Shown here: positions 45,606-57,744 of the stretch, one piece after another
How the letters are laid out: every line of letters starts with the position of its first letter
Numbering within the stretch: the first letter of the stretch is position 1
Source of the DNA: Mytilus trossulus
Taxonomy: Eukaryota; Mollusca; Bivalvia; Mytilida; Mytilidae
Direction of reading: 5' to 3'
Length of the DNA: 64,000 bases
Assembly (NCBI RefSeq): GCF_036588685.1
Contig: NC_086381.1
Coordinates: 68,331,436-68,395,435 of the forward strand
Program-made: the position numbers and the translations under genes
Notes under the pieces: generated by a model
What the model was told of the DNA's origin: nothing
The model's database searches: none
The model's input: the letters and a program-made list of their open reading frames with translations, nothing else

Positions 45606-46723
45606 TCCGTCATTGGGCGAAATTTTAAGTCTGATTACACTTCCGGTTTGCGTTTTTCCGTATAGTATACTGAATTGGAAAGTGACAGAGTAAGTTGATT
45701 CTTCCTATATTTGCGTAAAAATCATGCATTTAGCAACAAAAATATATCATCTGAACACATATTTTCTTAAAAAAATCAAACTGGGATGGGATCTTCTTCA
45801 TCCGAAGGAAAAAAGGTTGCGTGTTCGAATCTCGCTGCCGGGGTTGCAAAAATCATCTCCTATAATAAATGTAACTTTTCTTTCGGAGACATTCATTATC
45901 ACTGAACTATAGTTCACAATTCTTCAGAAAATAACCAATGAAGCAAATTTTAAGATATTTTTGGGGGCATTTCAGAGACTTGTTTCATCGCCATTTGCTG
46001 ACGTACAAATGTGGTTAATGGCTAAAATTAATCCTCAGATAACCAGCAATGTGATTTACTGTGCATCAAACTTCTATCATTATCGGTTTAGAGTCAAGTC
46101 GACTCTTATAACATGTATTTTTTCTGTTAAAACCAATTATTTTTCTTGGAATTTTGAAGAATATTTTCAAAAAGAAGGGCGTAGAAAACTGCTTTTTTGG
46201 GGAATAATGACTTTTTTCAATAATTGTGCATTGAGATTTTGAAGAATAGTATCAAATTAATAGGTATAACATGTACACTAGTTAAAAATATATTTTTTAG
46301 TGTACCAGCGCAATCGCAAACTTGAAATGCGCTAAAAATCCGAAGTCATTTCTTAAAGATGTAGTATGGTAAAAGAGACAAAAAGTCACTAAAATATCCT
46401 GAAAATTTGTTTGGCAAAGTTGAAAAAGATGTAACAAAACATGATTTCGTCAGTGTTGGGGTATAAATAATACAGTTGAAAACACTTTGTTTGTTCGGAT
46501 AAAGGAACATGTATGACCATGTATATTTCACTGAATTGGAAAATGACAGAGTAGGTTAATTCTTCCTATATTTGTGTAAAAATCATGCATTTAGCAACAA
46601 AAATATATCATCTGAACACATAGTTTCTTAAAGAAATCAAACTGGGATGGGATCTTCTTAATTATTTTTTTTTTCGATTATGATTTGTAGACTTAAGTAC
46701 TTAAATTTTGAAATTTTTGAGTC

Positions 46724-46800
46724 GGTGCCAGTGGTACAGGGGTATGCTGAACCATCCGAAGGAAAAAAGGTTGCGTGTTCGAATCTCGCTGCCGGGGTTG
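46724..46800 (+). repeat. tRNA-like segment (pol III boxes) in segmental unit 2
   Basis: An A box TGGTACAGGGG matches TRGYNNARNNG, and a B box GTTCGAATC matches GWTCRANNC. They are about 45 bases apart. The T-stem pairs in four of five positions, but no acceptor stem forms. It is a tRNA-derived relic, not a tRNA gene. Confidence 0.5.
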
Positions 46801-47676
46801 CAAAAAACATCTCCTATAATAAATGTAACTTTTCTTTCGGAGACATTCATTATCACTGAACTATAGTACACAGTTCTTCAGAAAATAACCAATGAAGCAA
46901 ATTTTAAGATATATTTGGGGACATTTCAGAGACTTGTTTCATCGCCATTTGCTGACGTACAAATGTGGTTAATGGCTCAAATTAATCCTCAGATAACCAG
47001 CAATGTGATTTACTGTGCATCAAACTTCTATCATTATCGGTTTAGAGTCAAGTCGACTCTTATGACATGTATTTTTTCTGTTAAAACCAATTATTTTTCT
47101 TGGAATTTTGAAGAATATTTTCAAAAAGAAGGGCGTAGAAAACTGCTTTTTTGGGGAATAATGACTTTTTTCAATAATTGTGCATTGAGATTTTGAAGAA
47201 TAGTATCAAATTAATAGGTATAACATGTACACTAGTTAAAAATATATTTTTTTAGTGTATCAGCGCAATCGCAAACTTGAAATGCGCTGAAAATCCGAAG
47301 TCATTTCTTAAAGATGTAGTATGGTAAAAGAGACAAAATGTCACTAAAATATCCTGAATATTTGTTTGGCAAAGTTGAAATAGATGTAACAAAACATGAT
47401 TTCGTCAATGTTGGGGTATAAATAATACAGTTGAAAACACTTTGTTTGTTCAGATAAAGGAACATGTATGACCATGTATATTTCACTGAATTGGAAAATG
47501 ACAGAGTAAGTTGATTCTTCCTATATTTGCGTAAATATCATGCATTTAGCAACAAAAATATATCATCTGAACACATAGTTTCTTAAAGAAATCAAACTGG
47601 GATGGGATCTTCTTAATTTTTTTTTTTCGATTTTGAGTTGTAGACTTAAGTACTTAAATTTTGAAATTTTTGAGTT

Positions 47677-47754
47677 GGTGCCAGTGGTACAGGGGTATGC
47701 TGAACTATCCGAAAGAAAAAAGGTTGCGTGTTCGAATCTCGCTGCCGGGGTTGC
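47677..47754 (+). repeat. tRNA-like segment in segmental unit 3
   Basis: Same A and B boxes as at 46724-46800. Copies at about 45820, 54775 and 55755 retain only the B-box half. Confidence 0.5.
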
Positions 47755-48155
47755 AAAAATCATCTCCTATAATAAATGTAACTGTTCTTTCGGAGACATT
47801 CATTATCACTGAACTATAGTACACAGTTCTTCAGAAAATAACCAATGAAGCAAATTTTAAGATATTTTTAGGGGCATTTCAGAGACTTGTTTCATCGCCA
47901 TTTGCTGACGTACAAATGTTGTTAAGGGCTCAAATTAATCCTCAGATAACCAGCAATGTGATTTACTGTACATAAAACTTCTATCATTAATGACATGTAT
48001 TTTTTCTGTTAAAACCATTTATTTTTCACAAGATATTAATACTTATTTTCTAAACTTTTTCCTTAGTGTAGCCCGAGTTTGCATATTCAAAACACGGAAT
48101 TTAAAAGTTTTTCATGACAAAGAAATATTTTTTACACAAAACACTTTATTAAATT

Positions 48156-51100
48156 CTTCAACTTTGTATTTGTTTGGCTTTTTAACTATTTTGATCTGAG
48201 CGTCACTGATGAGTCCTATGTAGACGAAACGCGCGTCTGGCGTATAAAATTATAATCCTGGTACTTTTGATAACTATTTACACCACTGGGTCGATGCCAC
48301 TGCTGGTGGACGTTTCGTCCCCGAGGGTATCACCAGCCCAGTAGTCAGCACTTCGGTGTTGACATGAATATCAATTATATGGTCATTTTTATAAATTTTC
48401 TGTTTACAAAACTTTGATTTTTTCGAAAAACTAAGGATTTTCTTACCCCAGGAGTAGATTACCTTAGCCGTATTTGGCACAACTTTTTGGAATTTTGGGT
48501 CCTCAATGCTCTTCAACTTTGTATTTGTTTGGCTTTTTAACTATGTTGATCTGAGCGTCACTGATGAGTCTTATGTAGACGAAACGCGCGTCTGGCGTAT
48601 AAAATTATAATCCTGGTACTTTTGATAACTATTTACACCACTGGGTCGATGCCACTGCTGGTGGACGTTTCGTCCCCGAGGGTATCACCAGCCCAGTAGT
48701 CAGCACTTCGGTGTTGACATGAATATCAATTATATGGTCATTTTTATAAATTTTCTGTTTACAAAACTTTGATTTTTTCGAAAAACTAAGGATTTTCTTA
48801 CCCCAGGAGTAGATTACCTTAGCCGTATTTGGCACAACTTTTTGGAATTTTGGGTCCTCAATGCTCTTTAACTTTGTATTTGTTTGGCTTTTTAACTATT
48901 TTGATCTGAGCGTCACTGATGAGTCTTATGTAGACGAAACGCGCGTGTGGCGTATAAAATTATAATCCTGGTACTTTTGATAACTATTTACACCACTGGG
49001 TCGATGCCACTGCTGGTGGACGTTTCGTCCCCGAGGGTATCACCAGCCCAGTAGTCAGCACTTCGGTGTTGACATGAATATCAATTATATGGTCATTTTT
49101 ATAAATTTTCTGTTTACAAAACTTTGATTTTTTCGAAAAACTAAGGATTTTCTTACCCCAGGAGTAGATTACCTAAGCCGTATTTGGCACAACTTTTTGG
49201 AATTTTGGGTCCTCAATGCTCTTCAACTTTGTATTTGTTTGGCTTTTTAACTATTTTGATCTGAGCGTCACTGATGAGTCTTATGTAGACGAAACGCGCG
49301 TCTGGCGTATAAAATTATAATCCTGGTACTTTTGATAACTATTTACACCACTGGGTCGATGCCACTGCTGGTGGACGTTTCGCCCCCGAGGGTATCACCA
49401 GCCCAGTAGTCAGCACTTCGGTGTTGACATGAATATCAATTATATGGTCATTTTTATAAATTTTCTGTTTACAAAACTTTGATTTTTTTCGAAAAACTAA
49501 GGATTTTCTTACCCCAGGAGTAGATTACCTTAGCCGTATTTGGCACAACTTTTTGAAATTTTGGGTCCTCAATGCTCTTCAACTTTGTATTTGCTTGGCT
49601 CTTTAACTATTTTGATCTGAGCGTCACTGATGAGTCTTATGTAGACTAAACGCGCGTCTGGCGTATACAATTATAATCCTGGTACTTTTGATAACTATTT
49701 ACACCACTGGGTCGATGCCACTGCTGGTGGACGTTTCGTCCCCGAGGGTATCACCAGCCCAGTAGTCAGCACTTCGGTGTTGACATGAATATCAATTATA
49801 TGGTCATTTTTATAAATTTTCTGTTTACAAAACTTTGATTTTTTCGAAAAACTAAGGATTTTCTTACCCCAGGAGTAGATTACCTTAGCCGTATTTGGCA
49901 CAACTTTTTGGAATTTTGGGTCCTCAATGCTCTTCAACTTTGTATTTGTTTGGCTTTTTAACTATGTTGATCTGAGCGTCACTGATGAGTCTTATGTAGA
50001 CGAAACGCGCGTCTGGCGTATAAAATTATAATCCTGGTACTTTTGATAACTATTTACACCACTGGGTCGATGCCACTGCTGGTGGACGTTTCGTCCCCGA
50101 GGGTATCACCAGCCCAGTAGTCAGCACTTCGGTGTTGACATGAATATCAATTATATGGTCATTTTTATAAATTTTCTGTTTACAAAACTTTGATTTTTTC
50201 GAAAAACTAAGGATTTTCTTACCCCAGGAGTAGATTACCTTAGCCGTATTTGGCACAACTTTTTGGAATTTTGGGTCCTCAATGCTCTTCAACTTTGTAT
50301 TTGCTTGGCTCTTTAACTATTTTGATCTGAGCGTCACTGATGAGTCTTATGTAGACGAAACGCGCGTGTGGCGTATAAAATTATAATCCTGGTACTTTTG
50401 ATAACTATTTACACCACTGGGTCGATGCCACTGCTGGTGGACGTTTCGTCCCCGAGGGTATCACCAGCCCAGTAGTCAGCACTTCGGTGTTGACATGAAT
50501 ATCAATTATATGGTCATTTTTATAAATTTTCTGTTTACAAAACTTTGATTTTTTCGAAAAACTAAGGATTTTCTTACCCCAGGAGTAGATTACCTTAGCC
50601 GTATTTGGCACAACTTTTTGGAATTTTGGGTCCTCAATGCTCTTCAACTTTGTATTTGTTTGGCTTTTTAACTATTTTGATCTGAGCGTCACTGATGAGT
50701 CTTATGTAGACGAAACGCGCGTCTGGCGTATAAAATTATAATCCTGGTACTTTTGATAACTATTTACACCACTGGGTCGATGCCACTGCTGGTGGACGTT
50801 TCGTCCCCGAGGGTATCACCAGCCCAGTAGTCAGCACTTCGGTGTTGACATGAATATCAATTATATGGTCATTTTTATAAATTTTCTGTTTACAAAACTT
50901 TGATTTTTTTCGAAAAACTAAGGATTTTCTTACCCCAGGAGTAGATTACCTTAGCCGTATTTGGCACAACTTTTTGGAATTTTGGGTCCTCAATGCTCTT
51001 CAACTTTGTATTTGTTTGGCTTTTTAACCATTTTGATCTGAGCGTCACTGATGAGTCTTATGTAGACGAAACGCGCGTCTGGCGTATAAAATTATAATCC

Positions 51101-54100
51101 TGGTACTTTTGATAACTATTTACACCACTGGGTCGATGCCACTGCTGGTGGACGTTTCGTCCCCGAGGGTATCACCAGCCCAGTAGTCAGCACTTCGGTG
51201 TTGACATGAATATCAATTATATGGTCATTTTTATAAATTTTCTGTTTACAAAACTTTGATTTTTTCGAAAAACTAAGGATTTTCTTACCCTAGGAGTAGA
51301 TTACCTTAGCCGTATTTGGCACAACTTTTTGGAATTTTGGGTCCTCAATGCTCTTCAACTTTGTATTTGTTTGGCTTTTTAACTATTTTGATCTGAGCGT
51401 CACTGATGAGTCTTATGTAGACGAAACGCGCGTCTGGCGTATAAAATTATAATCCTGGTACTTTTGATAACTATTTACACCACTGGGTTGATGCCACTGC
51501 TGGTGGACGTTTCGTCCCCGAGGGTATCACCAGCCCAGTAGTCAGCACTTCGGTGTTGACATGAATATCAATTATATGGTCATTTTTATAAATTTTCTGT
51601 TTACAAAACTTTGATTTTTTCGAAAAAATAAGGATTTTCTTACCCCAGGAGTAGATTACCTTAGCCGTATTTGGCACAACTTTTTGGAATTTTGGGTCCT
51701 CAATGCTCTTCAACTTTGTATTTGTTTGGCTTTTTAACTATTTTGATCTGAGCGTCACTGATGAGTCTTATGTAGACGAAACGCGCGTCTGGCGTATAAA
51801 ATTATAATCCTGGTACTTTTGATAACTATTTACACCACTGGGTCGATGCCACTGCTGGTGGACGTTTCGTCCCCGAGGGTATCACCAGCCCAGTAGTCAG
51901 CACTTCGGTGTTGACATGAATATCAATTATATGGTCATTTTTATAAATTTTCTGTTTACAAAACTTTGATTTTTTTCGAAAAACTAAGGATTTTCTTACC
52001 CCAGGAGTAGATTACCTTAGCCGTATTTGGCACAACTTTTTGGAATTTTGGGTCCTCAATGCTCTTCAACTTTGTATTTGTTTGGCTTTTTAACCATTTT
52101 GATCTGAGCGTCACTGATGAGTCTTATGTAGACGAAACGCGCGTCTGGCGTATAAAATTATAATCCTGGTACTTTTGATAACTATTTACACCACTGGGTC
52201 GATGCCACTGCTGGTGGACGTTTCGTCCCCGAGGGTATCACCAGCCCAGTAGTCAGCACTTCGGTGTTGACATGAATATCAATTATATGGTCATTTTTAT
52301 AAATTTTCTGTTTACAAAACTTTGATTTTTTCGAAAAACTAAGGATTTTCTTACCCCAGGAGTAGATTACCTTAGCCGTATTTGGCACAACTTTTTGGAA
52401 TTTCGGGTCCTCAATGCTCTTCAACTTTGTATTTGTTTGGCTTTTTAACATTTTTGATCTGAGCGTCACTGATGAGTCTTATGTAGACGAAACGCGCGTC
52501 TGGCGTATAAAATTATAATCCTGGTACTTTTGATAACTATTTACACCACTGGGTCGATGCCACTGCTGGTGGACGTTTCGTCCCCGAGGGTATCACCAGC
52601 CCAGTAGTCAGCACTTCGGTGTTGACATGAATATCAATTATATGGTCATTTTTATAAATTTTCTGTTTACAAAACTTTGATTTTTTCGAAAAACTAAGGA
52701 TTTTCTTACCCCAGGAGTAGATTACCTTAGCCGTATTTGGCACAACTTTTTGGAATTTTGGGTCCTCAATGCTCTTCAACTTTGTATTTGTTTGGCTTTT
52801 TAACTATTTTGATCTGAGCGTCACTGATGAGTCTTATGTAGACGAAACGCGCGTCTGGCGTATAAATTATAATCCTGGTACTTTTGATAACTATTTACAC
52901 CACTGGGTCGATGCCACTGCTGGTGGACGTTTCGTCCCCGAGGGTATCACCAGCCCAGTAGTCAGCACTTCGGTGTTGACATGAATATCAATTATATGGT
53001 CATTTTTATAAATTTTCTGTTTACAAAACTTTGATTTTTTCGAAAAACTAAGGATTTTCTTACCCCAGGAGTAGATTTCCTTAGCCGTATTTGGCACAAC
53101 TTTTTGGAATTTTGGGTCTACAATGCTCTTCAACTTTGTATTTGTTTGGCTTTTTAACTATTTTGATCTGAGCGTCACTGATGAGTCTTATGTAGACGAA
53201 ACGCGCGTCTGGCGTATAAAATTATAATCCTGGTACTTTTGATAACTATTTACACCACTGGGTCGATGCCACTGCTGGTGGACGTTTCGTCCCCGAGGGT
53301 ATCACCAGCCCAGTAGTCAGCACTTCGGTGTTGACATGAATATCAATTATATGGTCATTTTTATAAATTTTCTGTTTACAAAACTTTGATTTTTTCGAAA
53401 AACTAAGGATTTCCTTACCCCAGGAGTAGATTACCTTAGCCGTATTTGGCACAACTTTTTGGAATTTTGGGCTCTCAATGCTCTTCAACTTTGTATTTGT
53501 TTGGCTTTTTAACTATTTTGATCTGAGCGTCACTGATGAGTCTTATGTAGACGAAACGCGCGTCTGGCATATAAAATTATAATCCTGGTACTTTTGATAA
53601 CTATTTACACCACTGGGTCGATGCCACTGCTGGTGGACGTTTCGTCTCCGAGGGTATCACCAGCCCAGTAGTCAGCACTTCGGTGTTGACATGAATATCA
53701 ATTATATGGTCATTTTTATAAATTTTCTGTTTACAAAACTTTGATTTTTTTCGAAAAACTAAGGATTTTCTTACCCCAGGAGTAGATTACCTTAGCCGTA
53801 TTTGGCACAACTTTTTGGAATTTGGGTCCTCAATGCTCTTCAACTTTGTATTTGTTTGGCTTTTTAACTATTTTGATCTGAGCGTCACTGATGAGTCTTA
53901 TGTAGACGAAACGCGCGTCTGGCGTATAAAATTATAATCCTGGTACTTTTGATAACTATTTACACCACTGGGTCGATGCCACTGCTGTTGGACGTTTCGT
54001 CCCCGAGGGTATCACCAGCCCAGTAGTCAGCACTTCGGTGTTGACATGAATATCAATTATATGGTCATTTTTATAAATTTTCTGTTTACAAAACTTTGAT

Positions 54101-54314
54101 TTTTTCGAAAAACTAAGGATTTTCTTACCCCAGGAGTAGATTACCTTAGCCGTATTTGCCACAACTTTTTGGAATTTTGGGTCCTCAATGCTCTTCAACT
54201 TTGTATTTGTTTGGCTTTTTAACTATTTTGATCTGAGCGTCACTGATGAGTCTTATGTAGACGAAACGCGCGTCTGACGTATAAAATTATAATCCTGGTA
54301 CTTTTGATAACTAT
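48156..54314 (+). mobile_element. Retrozyme array: about 17.3 tandem copies of a 355-bp hammerhead-ribozyme unit
   Basis: The unit repeats every 354-356 bp with about 98% identity by eye. Each unit contains the hammerhead motif, TAAAATTATAATCCTGGTAC, CACTGGGTCGATGCCACTGC, GTCCCCGAGGGTATCACCAG, TCAGCACTTCGGTGTTGACA and GCCGTATTTGGCACAAC blocks. Small non-autonomous elements with one type I hammerhead per unit, propagated through circular RNA and integrated as tandem copies, are known as retrozymes (plants, later animals). They encode nothing and depend on the machinery of other retroelements. The array ends mid-unit on both sides. The same flanking sequence without the array exists at 55034-55390, which defines the insertion site, with a probable 4-bp ATTC duplication. 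Recurrent 80-codon minus frames are a by-product of the repetition. Confidence 0.85.
48200..48243 (+). ncRNA. Type I hammerhead ribozyme (first of 18 in the array)
   Basis: Stem I is GCGUCA (48200-48205) with UGGCGU (48238-48243), six pairs including two G-U. Then come CUGAUGA (48206-48212), stem II GUC/GAC with a seven-base loop, GAAA, stem III ACGCGCGU (self-complementary, so best formed between two molecules) and GUC; cleavage is after 48237. The others start at 48555, 48910, 49265, 49621, 49976, 50331, 50686, 51042, 51397, 51752, 52108, 52463, 52818, 53172, 53527, 53882 and 54237. Cores are damaged in three: GUC is GUG at 48910 and 50331, and GAAA is UAAA at 49621. Cleavage of a run-through transcript would release linear RNAs of about 355 nt. 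Confidence 0.85.
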
Positions 54315-56410
54315 ATTCAAAACGACAGCATAGTTTTGTTTGTCTAGACAGTTACTTCAATCTGATTGGTTGTTAGAACAATAGATCACATTCCAACGTA
54401 AAATTATCGATCGCACTTAGGTGTGTTCGACTTTTGGAAATATTTTGGAGTTGTCTCGCTTTCAATACAGAATTTGTACACCGTCTATTCATATAGACAT
54501 TTTTTTTAAAAATGAATCATTATAAAAAATTTAAAATTTTTTTAGAGACATATATGCTGTATATATTTCTTTTAACTTTTAAAACATGTATCATCTAGAT
54601 GTATTTTATTTTTAAACTAATGTAGGAGGATAACTACTAACAACTCTGTATATAGAAAAATTCTCACCAACGAGGGATGTCTCAATGGTGGTAGTATGTA
54701 AATATGTAATAAAAATTTTATTAATGATAAAAAAGCTGAACCATTCGAAGGAAACAAGGAAAAAAGGTTGCGTGTTCGAATCTCGCTGCCGGGGTTGCAA
54801 AAATCATCTCCTATAATGAATGTAACTTTTCTTTCGGAGACATTCTTTATCACTGAACTATAGTACACAGTTCTTCAGAAAATAACCAATGAAGCAAATT
54901 TTAAGATATTTTTGGGGGCATTTCAGAGACTTGTTTCATCGCCATTTGCTGACGTACAAATGTTGTTAAGGGCTCAAATTAATCCTTAGATAACCAGCAA
55001 TGTGATTTACTGTACATAAAACTTCTATCATTAATGACATGTATTTTTTCTGTTAAAACCATTTATCTTTCACAAGATATTAATACTTATTTTCTAAACT
55101 TTTTCCTTAGTGTAGCCCGAGTTTGCATATTCAAAACACGGAATTTAAAAGTTTTTCATGACAAAGAAATAGATGCACTACATTTTTTCAAATACACAAT
55201 AAGAAAATACATTGAATACGCATACATGTATTATAAAATGACACAACAAAGACAATTATTCTACAAATATTTTTTACACAAAAACACTTTATTAGATATT
55301 CAAAACGACAACATAGTTTGTCTAGACAGTTACTTCAATCTGATTGGTTGTTAGAACAATAGATCACATTCCAACGTAAAATTATCGATCGCACTTAGGT
55401 GTGTTCGACTTTTGAAAATATTTTGGAGTTGTCTCGCTTTCAATACAGAATTTGTACACCGTCTATTCATATAGACTTTTTTTTTTAAAATGAATCGCCA
55501 TAAAAAAAAAAAATTTTTTTTAGAGACCTATATGCTGTATATATTTCTTTTAACTTTTAAAACATGTATCATCTAGATATATTTTATTTTTAAACTAATG
55601 TAGGACCCCGAGGATAACTACAAACAACTCTGTATATAGAAAAATTCTCACCAACGAGGGATGTCTCAATGGTGATAGTATGTAAATATGTATTAAAAAT
55701 TTTATTAATGATAAAAAAGCTGAACCATTCGAAGGAAACAAGGAAAAAAGGTTGCGTGTTCGAATCTCGCTGCCGGGGTTGCAAAAATCATCTCCTATAA
55801 TAAATGTAACTTTTCTTTCGGAGACATTCATTATCACTGAACTATAGTACACAGTTCTTCCGAAAATAACCAATGAAGCAAATTTTAAGATATTTTTGGG
55901 GGCATTTCAGAGATGTTTCATCGCCATTTGCTGACGTACAAATGTGGTTAATGGCTCAAATTAATCCTCAGATAACCAGCAATGTGATTTACTGTACATA
56001 AAACTTCTATCATTAATGACATGTATTTTTTCTGTTAAAACCATTTATTTTTCTTGGAATTTTGAAGAATATTTTCAAAAAGAAGGGCGTAGAAAAGTTA
56101 AACTGTGCTTTTTAGGGGAATAATGACTTTTTTCAATAATTGTGCATTGAGATTTTGAAGAATAGTATTAAATTAATAGGTATAACATGTACACTAGTTA
56201 AAGATAAAAAAAATTAGTGTATCAGCGCAATCGCAAACTTGAAATGCGCTAAAAATCCGAAGTCATTTCTTAAAGATGTAGTATGGTAAAAGAGACAAAA
56301 AGTCACTAAAATATCCTGAATATTTGTTTGGCAAAGTTGAAATAGATGTAACAAAACATGATTTCGTCAGTGTTGGGGTATAAATAATACAGTTGAAAAC
56401 ATATTATTAA
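54315..56410 (+). repeat. Segmental repeats right of the ribozyme array
   Basis: The sequence from ATTCAAAACGACAGCATAG (54315) through CTGATTGGTTGTTAGAACAA and TATCATCTAGATGTATTTTA recurs about 1 kb later (55301-55600). Two blocks at 54730 and 55720 repeat the GAAGGAAACAAGGAAAAAAG / GTGTTCGAATCTCGCTGCC segment, and 55880-56400 repeats the right half of the units at 46.2 and 47.2 kb. The 106-codon frame at 55034-55354 is open in one copy but broken in the copy at 47990; I do not call it a gene. Confidence 0.65.
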
Positions 56411-57392
56411 TTCGTATTATTTAACAAATTTGATTCGTTTATGCATAGTCACATGTTAAACTATATTTCCGAAGGTAAAGAGAAAACGGCGTATAGCAAA
56501 AAGCATATTGACCGGCAAAATGCATATCGCACGGTTATTTTTAGAATATCTAAAAACCGATATACTTTGTGAAGTTATGTAATGAATTTCAGGATATTGT
56601 TTAACGTTTTGAAACACATGATTATCAATAATTTGACGGAAAAAATCTTCAAATACATAAGATGTCAAAAAAAAGTAAATTAAATAACAACTGATATGTT
56701 GTTATTGTCAAGTAGACAAATTGATGTAATATTTATAAAATTCCAACAAACCTAAATGACGATTTTGATACAAATATGGTCGGAAATTAATAATATAACA
56801 AATATAGCCTTTGTATGAGGTCAATACAGGATATATCGACCCAAAGAAGTATATCGACCTCGGACTTCGTCCTCAGTCAATATACTTCTTTCAGGTCAAT
56901 ATACCCTTGTATCGTGTATTCAGTGTATACTTTGAACATACATTAATACTACGAATACAGTGTATTTTTGGTCTTATATCCGTCATTGGACGAAATTTAA
57001 GTCTGATTATTAGACCTCCAGTTTGCGTTTTTCTTTTTACTTTGAAACAAATACATATACTACTAATAGAGTGTATTTTCTGTCTGATATCATTTTCAAG
57101 TTTACTATCATCGGCGGTCACAGATATAATTTAATAGAGAGGGTCTGAATAATATATCAATTACCGCTGTGGATCAATTATTTAACTGAGAATTGACAGT
57201 AAAATGAAAATACACTTTCGGGACGTCTGGAACGGGTGTTTTTAAGATCGAAATTTCAGGATTGACCATTTCTGGATCCTGGATTTCTGTTTTCGAATTT
57301 CGGGATGTCGAGATATTTTATTTGTATATCAATATCAGAACCTCGGGATTTCATGTTTTTAAGCCCGGGATATTGGGATCAGGGCCCCTCCG
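56411..57392. other. Spacer with a hairpin repeat and a boundary duplicate
   Basis: About 56805-56912 folds as AAAGAAGTATATCGACCTC against GTCAATATACTTCTTTCAG, with flanking GTCAATA words. 56976-57036 (CCGTCATTGGACGAAATTTA, AAGTCTGATTA, GTTTGCGTTTTTC) duplicates 45606-45660, just outside the left end of the segmental complex. No gene was seen. Confidence 0.5.
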
Positions 57393-57530
57393 CAGTGACG
57401 GATCCAGAAATTTTCATACTCAGGGGCCCGTTGACTGCCTTGGAGGGGCCCGCTCCGGTCATGCTTCAGTGATTCCCTATATAAGCAACCAATTATTTTC
57501 CAGAAAAGGGGGGCCCTAAATCCGCCTCTG
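57393..57530. mobile_element. Short MITE with CAGTGACGGATCC ends
   Basis: The left end CAGTGACGGATCCAG mirrors the right end CTAAATCCGCCTCTG. Flanks CTCCG and CCCCG differ by one base. It has the same end type as 24487-24625. The interior is GC-rich (GGGGCCCG words). The frame at 57262-57519 spans it and is a by-product. Confidence 0.5.
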
Positions 57531-57744
57531 CCCCGACCCCCCTTAAATGAATGTTCATGATATACAGATAAGCGCTTAAATTATTCATGTGTCATTAAAA
57601 TTAATAGAGAACAAACAAAAAAAAAGATTTGTTTCTAGAAAAAGGAGGAGCCGGGCTAGAAAAACATTTATCCTGTCCCAAATTACCCATGACTTTTGAT
57701 ACCTTTTCTGAAATTCTCAAGTCACTAAATGTTTTACAAAAAAA

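Larger units (their letters stand above)
45660..48155 (+). repeat. Segmental repeat, three near-identical units left of the ribozyme array
   Basis: Units start at about 45670, 46531 and 47488 with GAATTGGAAARTGACAGAGT and run through CTTGTTTCATCGCCATTTGC and GTGTTCGAATCTCGCTGCC. The second unit is about 957 bp. The first lacks about 100 bp around the tRNA-like A box. The third changes after about 48000 into the sequence type found at 55034-55390. Near-identical 93-codon frames at 45961 and 46915 reflect the recent duplication and have no recognised motif. Confidence 0.7.

Noticed and set aside
46724..46800. Functional tRNA gene
   Set aside because: A and B boxes match, but the acceptor stem cannot pair and the T-stem has a mismatch.
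45961..47196. Two nearly identical 93-codon frames as paralogous genes
   Set aside because: Identity extends equally through non-coding flanks of the duplicated units, so there is no sign of selection on the protein.
48274..54198. About ten near-identical 80-codon minus-strand frames, as a gene family
   Set aside because: They lie at fixed phase in the 355-bp ribozyme unit, are interrupted in other units, have no recognised domain, and are explained by recent amplification of a non-coding unit.
48156..54314. CRISPR array or ordinary satellite DNA
   Set aside because: The unit is 355 bp without short repeat/spacer alternation and the genome is eukaryotic. A hammerhead core in every unit plus dispersed single copies point to a retrozyme, not an inert satellite.
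55034..55354. 106-codon frame as a protein-coding gene
   Set aside because: The sister copy at 47990 is broken, the composition is low-complexity aromatic/AT-driven, and no motif is recognisable.
57262..57519. 85-codon plus-strand frame
   Set aside because: It runs through a GC-rich MITE and has no conserved features.
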